From NCBI RefSeq assembly GCF_031143425.1, contig NC_090450.1:220731442-220795441 (forward strand): a stretch of DNA of 64,000 bases. Direction: 5' to 3'. The position numbers were made by a program, and so were the translations under genes. The stretch is from Pleurodeles waltl. Its lineage: Eukaryota; Chordata; Amphibia; Caudata; Salamandridae. Below the pieces are notes generated by a model, which was given only the letters and a program-made list of their open reading frames with translations, was not told the DNA's origin and did not search any database. Positions 22,299 through 33,345 of the stretch are shown here, in pieces (position 1 is the first letter of the stretch; every line of letters starts with the position of its first letter).

Positions 22299-24905
22299 AT
22301 GGCCAATCACGCTTAATCTCCAGTGTTCGGAAGAGTTTGCATCTAGTAGCAGGTATGTTGTGCTCCATTTCAGGTGAATGGTTGATAGATGACTTCCCAG
22401 CTGACTGATAATTGTGCAAGATGATTGACAATATTACATTTTTTAATAGGTTTTGGTTATGAATGAGACACCATAATGATCTGATAGTGACCACTGTTTT
22501 GGCGTAGTCACTATTAATTTCATTGTGAAGTGAGGCATTGATAATGCTTTAAATCCATTTAACAAAGATCATAATGAAAAAGCAAGGAATCCGGCCTGGA
22601 CCAGCATTTGGTCTCCATTAGGAGATGTTTTAGGTAAGTACATTAAAACAAGATCTGATATCTTCATTTTGTCCCTTTGGAGCAAAGCAGCATAGTGTCC
22701 TAGTGAGATGTTTCTTAATGGACACTGTGTATTTCACTTTCTGCGTGGATCACTGACAGAGTATCAGAAACAAAAATATAGTGTGGACAGAATATTGTGG
22801 CAAACATGTTGGGGACCAAAATAGAGAGAAGGTAATTACAAATAGGTAATTCAAGTTTTGCTATTCATAACTCCACGCCAACATACCTTGAATATATATA
22901 TAGATTATCAAAGTACATATAAGTGGAGTTATATATATTAAAAGCCTTTCTGTCTGAACACCCTCTGCGTATACTGAACTGTAATAACAAAATAACTTGC
23001 TTTTTTCTTAGTGGCATCAGGGTGATTCCTATATGTGTCTGTTGCAATGATAAATAGGGCTTGCTATATCTCTGTATTGGCATTCCTTTCCTATGCATTT
23101 CATGTCACATTTTACAAAAAGATTAATGATCTAGTTATCCCTTTAGAGACTTAGGAATTGTTCATTTTGGCTCTTCTATACTTGAATTTCTACTCAGAGC
23201 TCAAAAAACTCCAGCCAGAAGGGTTCCATGAGTTTCCATCTGCTTGTTCTCAAAGAGGAAGAGTAGGATCTATGATATGAATAAACAGATTTTCAGATTC
23301 TACTAAGGAAAAGATCCGTCACGTTCTGCCCCTCTCTTATCACCTTTGTCAGATGACAAAGGGGTACAACTTTGGATCTTGCACGTTCTGGTTTTGCCGA
23401 GATAGGGCTCCAGAAGGAGCCCCAGAGGAACAAACACAATGGGGAAAAAACCTCAAGACAGGAACTTCAAGGAGCAGGAAAAAGAGCAGCAGGAAACCAG
23501 GACTCCAAGGACTGGAACAACAGGAAGCTGCAGGGAAAACAAGCAGGAGCAAATCCACAGGAGCAAAAAGCAGGAGCAAGGACCATCACCAACAGGAAGT
23601 TTTGCAATGCAAAGAAGAAAAGAACCCAAGCTCCTTATACACCGATGGACAGGATGTGAAAAACAGGTAAAAGGAAAAACGCCATATTGAATTGGGAAAG
23701 TGCCGTAAAGAAAACTGGACAAACGCCACCTTAAAAAGGCAAAAAGAAAAAGGAAATAGTGCATGCTAGGAAAAGAATAGCATTCTGGGAAAGAGAAAAT
23801 ATGGTCCCAGTGCCAGGGAAAAGAACAGCCGAAGAACAGGTAGGCAATTATGTGCGCGTCACAAGGCGTGAAGTATCCGAAGCCAGGTCCACGGCCCATG
23901 GCAGGCCTGACATGCAAAAACCCAGACTGTGGGCCTTGCTGCAGGCCAAGAATGTATTGCAATGGATTGAAAACCCACCTGCGGCTTAACAAGATCCATT
24001 TGGACTGCACTAATAAGAAACTTACTTTTAAGTTCAACTGGAGAATCTACATTATGCACAAGGATCTATCACCAGCATTGGTGTATTTTACTGACACAGT
24101 ACTGGAATATTAAGTTTTAAACATAGCAGCATTTGATCACCATATATTGACAACCAAAAGTACTGACAAAGTAAGTGAATATAGGTAAGTACTATATTAA
24201 AAATCTAACTCCACATATATGCACCATGTACAGTACTTAATTAGAGACAGTGGTTGCTGGTGAGGGCCACTGGCACTTATTTTTGGGTACCAACACTTAC
24301 ATTTCCACATAGACATTCATGAAGAGCAAGAGAAGGAAAAATTAATGGCATAAAAAAAGAGGAAGGAGAAAAACAGAAAAACATCACAAATTGAGAAATC
24401 AATAACCTACAAGAGTGAGATAAAGGGGCAAAATGTGTCAGGTGGTGGACTAACAGGCATAAACTGTATTCAAGCTACAGAGCTTTGGCATTTGGTGTGC
24501 TGACACTTAATAGCTGCAGCCACAGGATTTTAGGCTCCAGGACTCATTCTTTTTCGAATTAAGCACTGACCATGCATATCCTCAAGGTCTGTAGAAACTC
24601 TACCAACAGTATACATTTACCTCAAGAATATTTAGATTGTGGACATTTTAAGGTATGATATTCCTGGAGCACTACATTTCTGTAGTCAACAATCGAATAT
24701 AAAGCCATGTTGGCAGACCAGCCAAGACTCAAAAACATTCAAGAGTTTGTCTGGCCAGAAACATCCCTTTTCCTTGATGTACCCTGCCAGTCTCTCTCTC
24801 AAACACTCTGAACCTTCCTTTCCATTGAAGCTGCTTATAGTGTTTAAGGGTTCAAGATGTTGCAAGTGCATCTAATCTATCTGTACTTGCTCTCATCAAA
24901 AACAT
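22299..24905. other. No gene recognised
   Basis: This is the sequence between the decayed Harbinger and the Gypsy LTR. It has a short hairpin (CCTTTGTC/GACAAAGG near 23343-23362) followed by an A/G-rich tract with Lys/Arg/Gln/Ser-rich frames of up to 105 codons (23350-23700), which look compositional. No terminal repeats or protein domains were found. Confidence 0.45.
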
Positions 24906-25089
24906 TGCTGTGGTATCCTGGTTGCCTGTGTCTAGGCAACATAATGCCACATGTTCTATAGTTCTGTAGTGGATGGGAGTGAAGGGAGTGTGGAGGTGAC
25001 AGAGAGGAGTTACCAGTGGTGAGAGGTTGCCATCAGCTTGCTCTCCAATAAAGCATTAATGTACGTTCATCTTACGTGCTATCATTACA
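24906..25089 (+). repeat. Left LTR of the Gypsy element
   Basis: It opens TGCTGTGGTATCCTGG, carries AATAAA at 25047-25052 and ends ATCATTACA, about 184 bp in all. Three bases later a TGG-initiated primer site begins, which fixes the right end. The left end is chosen as the TG that gives TG...CA; no left target duplication can be checked because the right LTR is outside the window. Confidence 0.7.
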
Positions 25090-25092
25090 AAC

Positions 25093-25110
25093 TGGCAACA
25101 AGGATGGGAT
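25093..25110 (+). other. Primer-binding site, tRNA-Ser-like
   Basis: TGGCAACAAGGATGGGAT lies 3 bases after the LTR. It resembles the 3' end complement of a tRNA-Ser (GCT type) with a few substitutions, a primer used by some Mag-like Gypsy elements. The tRNA assignment is from memory of the family and not from a search. Confidence 0.6.
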
Positions 25111-25520
25111 TGGAGAGATATCCAGAAGAGCTACTGACATTCCCTTGTAAGCTCAAACAGCATCCCTGTGGTGGAGAGCAAGCAAACTAAAAAGAGCAGA
25201 GCAGAAAGAGAATATTCACTTTGGAGCTGGTGTTCATATGAGCAGCCAGCATGGCCACAGTGTTGCAGAGGATTTCACTGGTGACTTGGCAAGCATTATA
25301 GAACACTCAGGTTAGAGGCATGAGCAGTACCAAGCGGCAGGTAAATAGCGTGAACATTGCAAAGCAGCCGTTCATGATTAGCTAGCAACAACTGGTGAAG
25401 AACAGTGTGAGCACCAGTGCTCGAGCATTGCCAGGCAGCTGTTAATGCTCAGATTGCATCAGGAAATACAAATGCTCACATCAAGATGACATCACTGCGT
25501 ACAATCACGCTATGTCAGTG

Positions 25521-28007
25521 TGTTGGAAAATGGGTTATTGGTAGGGCAGGTAGGTACCTACACCTAGCAACAAGCCACTAACCTCCACATAGGTACAGTT
25601 AGGTCTCAGTAAATTAATCCCAGCTCAACCCTTGGTAGCTTGGCAACGAGCGTCATGGCTTAACTTAGGAGACAAAGTGTAAAGCATTCAAATATCACAA
25701 AACAGTAATTAAATAAAACACAGGAAACAGTTTAAAAATCCAAAACCAATTTATAAAAATAGTTTATATTTTTATCTTTAAAATGACACAAAAACGATTA
25801 AAATCGGTTCAGGGGAACCGGAGATATGAATTTTTAAAGAATTATTACTTTTCTAGCGCTTAGAAACAAAAAGCGCCAATCGGGTCATCTGGTTGCACCT
25901 CGACCGGGGCAAAGTCAAACTTTCAGGCCGACCGCGATGGAGCCCTGCTCGGCTACAGGTCGCGGGAGGCCTCGGTTAAAAAGTTACCTTCTGACTTAGT
26001 CTTTATTTTGAAGTTTTTCTTCACCGGGACGAACCTGCCAGTTGAATCCGACCTCCTGGAGCCCTTGTCCGGATACGCGATGTGGGTTTCCTCGGTGGAG
26101 ACTTTTACCTTCGGACTTAGTCGTTTTTTCGAGATGAAAATCCTTCGACCGGGGTAAACCTGGATCTTGATCCGACGTCCATGGAGCCCTTCTCGGATAC
26201 GATGGCTGGGAGGTCCCGGTCAACTTTTTACGTTCGGACTTAGTCTCTTTTTTGGATGTTTTTCTTTACCGGGACGAACCACGAAGTCAGGCCGGGTCGC
26301 GGTTGAGGCAAGCCGGCTAGAATTTCCGCGGCGGGTCGGTCCCTCTCTGGAGCTTTTTTCCAAAAATTCTCAAATCTTTTCCAAACTTCTGGGGCTTCAC
26401 CCAGATGTTCTTTTAAGGTTCTTTTGGGGTCCACAGCTCACACCAAGGGTCCAGAAGTTCTGTGATGGTCCTTGGGGGGTGCGGACTTCAACTCCCAGAA
26501 TGCACCTGGCGCAAACTCCTTTTTGGCCACTGGACAGTGGTCAGCTGGTTGCTTTCTTTAGGAGTTGGTGCAGGGGACTCTGGTTTAGCAATTTTTCACC
26601 TGTAGCAAACAGGGAGTCCCTCCTTGAACCAGTTGAAGCCAGGCAAAGTCCTTCTTGTGGTGAAGCCCAAGTGTGCAGCTGGTGCAGTCCTTCTGAGTGC
26701 AGGTTCCAGGTGCAGGCCAGGGGTCCAGCAGGGCAGTCCTTCTTCTTCTTTAGTTCCTTTCTTGTTGAATTCTGGAGGGGATCTGAGGTGTGGGTGCAGG
26801 TCTGCCAGTTTTATCCTTGCTCCTGGGTGAAAAGCAGGGGGGCCCTGGTTCTCCAATCAGGGACAGGGTCGTCCCCCTGTGATGACCACTTCCTGGGAAG
26901 TGTGGCAAAAATCCATCCCAGAAGGCAACAGTCCTAAAAATCCAACATGGATGAATCTGATTTTTGGAGGTTACATCTGGCTGAGCCCACCCATTGGTGT
27001 GGCTAAAAATCATAAACACACCCCTCTCCTGCCCTCTCCTAATCTAATCAAGGGGGCACCTAATTGTCTGGGGTTGCAGGATGTGGGGGTGTTGCTGGGT
27101 GCTGCAAATGTCCTTCTCTGCCTTTGAAGACCAGTTTGGCAGCCCTCCCCCTTCCTGCCTCACCATCTGCTAAGGGGAGATTCTCTCCCCCAAGCACATT
27201 CCTTTGTGTGAAGCCTGGCCACTTCACACCTCATCAAGGCAGCCTGGCAGAAGCTGCTGCAGGCTGGCCAATCAGAGCACAGCAGCAAAAACAATGCAGA
27301 GCTGAAATTGGCAACTTTTTATGTAGTCTAAACTTTTTACCTGAACTAGTTATATTAAATCCAACAACTGGAAGTTGTAGGATTTATTACAACAATTAAT
27401 TTGATACCAAATTCTTGGTATGCAACATTTAAGGAGACTTTAAAATTTAAAATAAAGTCTGCCCATTCTAGCCTATGAAGGCCATTTACTTCAATGAGGG
27501 GAAAACAAATTTGGCTGTTTTTACCTCACCAGGGCTTATAAATCTATTTTTATAAAGTCCCTGCTTATAGTTACATGGCACCCAGCCCTAGGGGCACATA
27601 GGGCACACCTTAAGGGTGATTTATATGTAAAAATAAGGTAGTTTAAGACTTTGGAAGTACCTTTAATTCCAAAGTCGAATTTGCATATAACTTTAATTTA
27701 AAAGCAGCCAGCAAGGCAGGCTTGCTTTTAAAATGACACTGGGCACCTCAGCAATGCACCTAGGTGTGCACCACCTATGCTGTGGTCCCTAAACCTACAT
27801 GCCCTACCATATACTAGGGACTTATAGGTAGGTTAACTTAGCCAATTATAATTAGCCTAATTTGTATATCCATTTTACACAGAGCACAGGCCCTGGGACT
27901 GGTTAGCAGTACCCAGGGCACCATCAAAGTCAGGAAAACACCAGCAAAAAGAGGAAAATGGGGGCAAAAAGTTATGGGGCCTCTGCAATCAGCCCTGTTT
28001 TCTCACA
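25521..28007 (-). repeat. LTR1 (3' LTR) of the Gag-PR-TM element
   Basis: 2487 bp, running from TGTTGG to CTCACA as drawn on +. It contains three degenerate tandem units of about 121-123 bp around GACTTAGTC (25993, 26114, 26237). A 256-codon frame on + (26167-26937) is conserved in LTR2 only because the LTRs are near-identical; it has no domain. Compared with LTR2 and LTR3 it carries private changes such as a shortened GTAAAG word near 27320. Confidence 0.9.
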
Positions 28008-28020
28008 CAACCCCCCCCAG
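28008..28020 (-). other. Polypurine tract of internal copy 1
   Basis: On the minus strand CTGGGGGGGGTTG directly precedes the 3' LTR (TGTGAG...). Such a purine run primes plus-strand DNA synthesis in LTR elements. Internal copy 2 has the same tract with a slightly different G count (33224-33237). Confidence 0.7.
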
Positions 28021-28128
28021 CCCACACGCCCAGGAGACTCAGCCCAACCCTGGGAGAGTCTTCCTGGCTTGTTAGGCGAGGAAGACAGTGAAGAAAACTG
28101 GCTGTCCCTTTGCAGGGCCTACTCTGCC

Positions 28129-30519
28129 TTATATCCTCCTGTCAGGGTCACTCCCTATGGGTAGTGAAGCCATCCCAACAGTAAAAGGACCCAACTCAAA
28201 CTGAAACTTTCCTCTAGGGGGGTCTTCCTCCTTTCTCTCTGCCATCTTGGGTAGTGAGGTGCCCACCTCCCCTACTCCTAACTTTGCTAGGGCAACACCT
28301 AGCTTACCCAAAGAGGTCACCCAACACTTGAGCAACCCCACCATGACCAATAGGGTCAGGGGGCCTACTTTGCTATTGGCCCTGGGGTCTGCCTCCCAGG
28401 CCAAGTACATTGCTGCCAGGAAGGCTAGCACCCAGCAGAGGCTACTGACAGCTGTCAGTACCCAGAACCACACCCTAAGCTCTCCACTGACAGGTGGCTG
28501 AGCTGCTTTAGGGGCATCTTTGGGTTCCTGGCACCCCTCTTGCTGTCTAGAGTGGGGGGCTACCACCTTCTGTGGCAGACACCCTCCTTCCACTCTCCCT
28601 TCTGTCAGTGCAGGGGCAACACCTTGCATCTGGACAGCTGCCTGACTACTCAGGACTTCCTTGGGGTCAGGTGAGGCCTCACCAGTGCCAACTCTGGGCT
28701 CCCCCCTTACTGGGGCAGAAGGCCCTTGGCTCCCTGGAACTCTCTTTAAGAGTGGCCTACCCTTCCTTTTCTTCTTTCCTTTTCTTGGGGACCCCTGTCT
28801 CCTAACTGTAGGGACTGACTCCCCAGGACTTTGGGTTGGGGGGGCGCCCTGGGCGACAACCCCATCTGTGACCAGACTCTCCTCTGGGAGGTCATTGCCC
28901 AGGATACAATCTAGGGGAAGGTCAGCACTGACTACCACCCTAATCCAGTCAAGGATACCCTCCCTCTCTAGGGGCACTATGGCTACAGGTTTGGAGGTGA
29001 CCTCCCCTGTGGCTATCCTGACTTTCTTTGTCTTTCCTGGGACATACATGTCTGGGGTCACTAACCGGTCACTCACTATAGTGTGACTGGCACAGGTGTC
29101 TCTCAGGCCAGTGGTAGGGACCCCATTCACTTGAATGTGGTGGAAGTGCCTACTCCCACCCTCAGGGATCACCAGCTTACCATCTGGTCCTGTCTCCCAG
29201 CTCAATGCTAGGAGGACTTCATCATCTGAGGAATCCTCCTCTATGGCTACACTGGACAGCCCAGTGCTAACCACCTTCTTTGGACAGGCTGCATCTCCTC
29301 TGAAGTGACCTGTCTGCTGACAGTCAAAGCAAGCCCTACTGTCCAAGAGCTTTTTTAACCCTGGGTCTAACTGTCTCTGCTGGTCAGAGTGGGAGTGGGA
29401 TTTACTCTCCTCCTTCTTAGGGTTCTGGGGTACAGAGGGAGTCTCTGTGGTGGGCTTACCACCTCCCTCCTTAGGTTTTTGGGGACCTGTCCCCCCCTTC
29501 TTGGAGTCTCCCCCCTGGGACTTGACAACCACCCTGGTTCTCAACCACTCATCAGCTGCCTCCCCTAGCTCTCTAGGGTTGGTCTGCTTAGAGTCCACTA
29601 GATGCTGGCGTAACCTTTCTTGGATACAATTGGTCAAGATGTGCTCTCTCATGATCAGATTGTATAACCCCTCATAAGTATCTACTTCGTTACCAATAAT
29701 CCAGCCCTCTAGTGCCTTTAGTGAAATGTCCACAAAGTCAACCCAAGACTGGGTACTGACCTTCTGGGTGTCCCTGAACTTCATTCTATATTGCTCTGGG
29801 GTCAGACCAAACTTCTTGGCTAAGCACCTCTTCATACTAGGGTATGAATCTGCCTCCTCCCCCCTTAAGGTCAGAAGCCTATCCCTCCCTGAGTTGGGGA
29901 CCAACTCCCACAAAAGGGAACCCCAGTATTGAGGCCTAACCCTTCTCATTTGGAGTGCCCTCTCAAAGGCCCCCAGCCACTTATCTATGTCATCCCCCTC
30001 TACATAAGCAGGAACTACCCCCTTGGGTAATCTGGGGCAAACTCCCCCACCCATGGACACCTCAGCTTCTTTATCGCTGCTTCCATCTCTTTTCTCTTTG
30101 TATGCCCACTTTTTATTTTCTAGGGCCAGCTTCTCTGCTTCCAAAGCTATGTATGCTAGCTGGGCCTCCAGCTCTCTTTCTCTGATGGATGGGTTCTCTC
30201 CTCCTGAAAGGACCCCTTTCCCACCACTAGCTTTGGATCTGCCCCTAGTGACTGTATTTACTGAGGACCGTTCTTCCTCATCCTCACTTGGGCTCAGATG
30301 CCTTCCCTCCCCTGAGTGGTTAGAGCTTGCATCCTCCCTTCTTTCTCCCTCCTCTGGAGCTTCTTCTGACTCTACCTCTTGGGCCTCAGCCCATGCTGTC
30401 AGGGATGTGATCAGGATTTGCTTCCTGAGATCAGTGGTTGCAGGCAACCCTCTTTCAATACACAACCCCCTAAGCTGGACTACTGTCAGTGTGGGTAGGC
30501 TAGCCAGATCAAGCTCCAT
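28129..30519 (-). CDS. Gag-protease-membrane polyprotein, copy 1 (intact)
   Basis: 796 codons without interruption. Visible in order: a SAP-like helix pair at about 8-45 (LTVVQLRGLCIERGLP); an acidic linker; a charged helical region near 112-145; a capsid-like segment at about 165-345 whose second half (WVDFVDISLKALEGW...LIMREHIL...ELGEAADEW) resembles SCAN/Gmr1-type Gag C-terminal domains; one zinc knuckle near 393-408 with a longer last spacing (CX2CX4HX6C); an aspartic-protease-like stretch from about 460 with DTCASH in place of DTG/DSG and ILGND in the second half; a basic linker (KGKKKRKGR); then two hydrophobic segments at about 683-740 and a hydrophilic tail. The ATG at 30519 follows a 214-bp leader. 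No polymerase follows. Domain names are by eye; the membrane part has no family I recognise. Confidence 0.85.
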   Translation of the reverse strand: MELDLASLPTLTVVQLRGLCIERGLPATTDLRKQILITSLTAWAEAQEVESEEAPEEGERREDASSNHSGEGRHLSPSEDEEERSSVNTVTRGRSKASGGKGVLSGGENPSIRERELEAQLAYIALEAEKLALENKKWAYKEKRDGSSDKEAEVSMGGGVCPRLPKGVVPAYVEGDDIDKWLGAFERALQMRRVRPQYWGSLLWELVPNSGRDRLLTLRGEEADSYPSMKRCLAKKFGLTPEQYRMKFRDTQKVSTQSWVDFVDISLKALEGWIIGNEVDTYEGLYNLIMREHILTNCIQERLRQHLVDSKQTNPRELGEAADEWLRTRVVVKSQGGDSKKGGTGPQKPKEGGGKPTTETPSVPQNPKKEESKSHSHSDQQRQLDPGLKKLLDSRACFDCQQTGHFRGDAACPKKVVSTGLSSVAIEEDSSDDEVLLALSWETGPDGKLVIPEGGSRHFHHIQVNGVPTTGLRDTCASHTIVSDRLVTPDMYVPGKTKKVRIATGEVTSKPVAIVPLEREGILDWIRVVVSADLPLDCILGNDLPEESLVTDGVVAQGAPPTQSPGESVPTVRRQGSPRKGKKKRKGRPLLKRVPGSQGPSAPVRGEPRVGTGEASPDPKEVLSSQAAVQMQGVAPALTEGRVEGGCLPQKVVAPHSRQQEGCQEPKDAPKAAQPPVSGELRVWFWVLTAVSSLCWVLAFLAAMYLAWEADPRANSKVGPLTLLVMVGLLKCWVTSLGKLGVALAKLGVGEVGTSLPKMAERKEEDPPRGKFQFELGPFTVGMASLPIGSDPDRRI

Positions 30520-30711
30520 GGTTCCCTAGTTTTGTGTCAACAAAAACTGTTTGCAAAAATTGGAAACAAGAATTTAGAAAAATTACAAAAATTCAATAAT
30601 TGAAATTAATCCAAATTAAAAATTAAAAACAATTTTTGCACTAGGACAATTTAAAGGATTTTTAATTTGTTTTACCTAAAACTGTAACGTGATATTGAAC
30701 ACAAGTACAGG

Positions 30712-30729
30712 ATCCCGTCGCTGCTTCCA
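30712..30729 (-). other. Candidate primer-binding site of internal copy 1
   Basis: On the minus strand the LTR end CCAACA is followed by TAAT and then TGGAAGCAGCGACGGGAT. TGG at short distance from the LTR is the expected form. I could not assign the tRNA. The same sequence lies at 35929-35946 next to LTR3. Confidence 0.6.
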
Positions 30730-30733
30730 ATTA

Positions 30734-33223
30734 TGTTGGAAAATGGGTTATTGGTAGGGCAGGTAGGTACCTACACCTAGCAACAAGCCACTAACCTCCA
30801 CATAGGTACAGTTAGGTCTCAGTAAATTAATCCCAGCTCAACCCTTGGTAGCTTGGCAACGAGCGTCATGGCTTAACTTAGGAGACAAAGTGTAAAGCAT
30901 TCAAATATCACAAAACAGTAATTAAATAAAACACAGGAAACAGTTTAAAAATCCAAAACCAATTTATAAAAATAGTTTATATTTTTATCTTTAAAATGAC
31001 ACAAAAACGATTAAAATCGGTTCAGGGGAACCGGAGATATGAATTTTTAAAGAATTATTACTTTTCTAGCGCTTAGAAACAAAAAGCGCCAATCGGGTCA
31101 TCTGGTTGCACCTCGACCGGGGCAAAGTCAAACTTTCAGGCCGACCGCGATGGAGCCCTGCTCGGCTACAGGTCGCGGGAGGCCTCGGTTAAAAAGTTAC
31201 CTTCTGACTTAGTCTTTATTTTGAAGTTTTTCTTCACCGGGACGAACCTGCCAGTTGAATCCGACCTCCTGGAGCCCTTGTCCGGATACGCGATGTGGGT
31301 TTCCTCGGTGGAGACTTTTACCTTCGGACTTAGTCGTTTTTTCGAGATGAAAATCCTTCGACCGGGGTAAACCTGGATCTTGATCCGACGTCCATGGAGC
31401 CCTTCTCGGATACGATGGCTGGGAGGTCCCGGTCAACTTTTTACGTTCGGACTTAGTCTCTTTTTTGGATGTTTTTCTTTACCGGGACGAACCACGAAGT
31501 CAGGCCGGGTCGCGGTTGAGGCAAGCCGGCTAGAATTTCCGCGGCGGGTCGGTCCCTCTCTGGAGCTTTTTTCCAAAAATTCTCAAATCTTTTCCAAACT
31601 TCTGGGGCTTCACCCAGATGTTCTTTTAAGGTTCTTTTGGGGTCCACAGCTCACCCCAAGGGTCCAGAAGTTCTGTGATGGTCCTTGGGGGGTGCGGACT
31701 TCAACTCCCAGAATGCACCTGGCGCAAACTCCTTTTTGGCCACTGGACAGTGGTCAGCTGGTTGCTTTCTTCAGGAGTTGGTGCAGGGGACTCTGGTTTA
31801 GCAATTTTTCACCTGTAGCAAACAGGGAGTCCCTCCTTGAACCAGTTGAAGCCAGGCAAAGTCCTTCTTGTGGTGAAGCCCAAGTGTGCAGCTGGTGCAG
31901 TCCTTCTGAGTGCAGGTTCCAGGTGCAGGCCAGGGGTCCAGCAGGGCAGTCCTTCTTCTTCTTTAGTTCCTTTCTTGTTGAATTCTGGAGGGGATCTGAG
32001 GTGTGGGTGCAGGTCTGCCAGTTTTATCCTTGCTCCTGGGTGAAAAGCAGGGGGGCCCTGGTTCTCCAATCAGGGACAGGGTCGTCCCCCTGTGATGACC
32101 ACTTCCTGGGAAGTGTGGCAAAAATCCATCCCAGAAGGCAACAGTCTCTAAAAATCCAACATGGATGAATCTGATTTTTGGAGGTTACATCTGGCTGAGC
32201 CCACCCACTGGTGTGGCTAAAAATCATAAACACACCCCTCTCCTGCCCTCTCCTAATCTAATCAAGGGGGCACCTAATTGTCTGGGGTTGCAGGATGTGG
32301 GGGTGTTGCTGGGTGCTGCAAATGTCCTTCTCTGCCTTTGAAGACCAGTTTGGCAGCCCTCCCCCTTCCTGCCTCACCATCTGCTGAGGGGAGATTCTCT
32401 CCCCCAAGCACATTCCTTTGTGTGAAGCATGGCCACTTCACACCTCATCAAGGCAGCCTGGCAGAAGCTGCTGCAGGCTGGCCAATCAGAGCACAGCAGC
32501 AAAAACAATGCAGAGCTGAAATTGGCAACTTTTTAGGTAAAGTCTAAACTTTTTACCTGAACTAGTTATATTAAATCCAACAACTGGAAGTTGTAGGATT
32601 TATTACAACAATTAATTTGATACCAAATTCTTGGTATGCAACATTTAAGGAGACTTTAAAATTTAAAATAAAGTCTGCCCATTCTAGCCTATGAAGGCCA
32701 TTTACTTCAATGAGGGAAAAACGAATTTGGCTGTTTTTACCTCACCAGGGCTTATAAATCTATTTTTATAAAGTCCCTGCTTATAGTTACATGGCACCCA
32801 GCCCTAGGGGCACATAGGGCACACCTTAGGGGTGACTTATATGTAAAAATAAGGTAGTTTAAGACTTTGGAAGTACCTTTAATTCCAAAGTCGAATTTGC
32901 ATATAACTTTAATTTAAAAGCAGCCAGCAAGGCAGGCTTGCTTTTAAAATGACACTGGGCACCTCAGCAATGCACCTAGGTGTGCACCACCTATGCTGTG
33001 GTCCCTAAACCTACATGCCCTACCATATACTAGGGACTTATAGGTAGGTTAAATTAGCCAATTATAATTAGCCTAATTTGTATATCTATTTTACACAGAG
33101 CACAGGCCCTGGGACTGGTTAGCAGTACCCAGGGCACCATCAAAGTCAGGAAAACACCAGCAAAAAGAGGAAAATGGGGGCAAAAAGTTATGGGGCCTCT
33201 GCAATCAGCCCTGTTTTCTCACA
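30734..33223 (-). repeat. LTR2 (shared middle LTR)
   Basis: 2490 bp, same tips and internal 121-123 bp repeat block as LTR1. It serves both internal units, as expected for an array formed by recombination between LTRs. It shares several variants with LTR3 that LTR1 lacks. Confidence 0.9.
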
Positions 33224-33345
33224 CAACCCCCCCCCAGCCCACACGCCCAGGAGACTCAGCCCAACCCTGGGAGAGTCTTCCTGGCTTGTTAGGCGAGGAA
33301 GACAGTGAAGAAAACTGGCTGTCCCTTTGCAGGGCCTACTCTGCC

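Noticed and set aside
23353..24037. Overlapping frames of 95-194 codons on both strands
   Set aside because: Low-complexity Lys/Arg/Gln or Phe/Ser/Leu composition, several frames open at once, no domain.
26167..26937. 256-codon frame inside LTR1, repeated in LTR2
   Set aside because: Conserved only because the LTRs are recent copies; it is on the strand opposite to the element, has no domain, and is broken by the Harbinger in LTR3.
30023..30529. 168-codon frame on + (and its copy at 35241-35747)
   Set aside because: Antisense shadow of the Gag N-terminal coding sequence.
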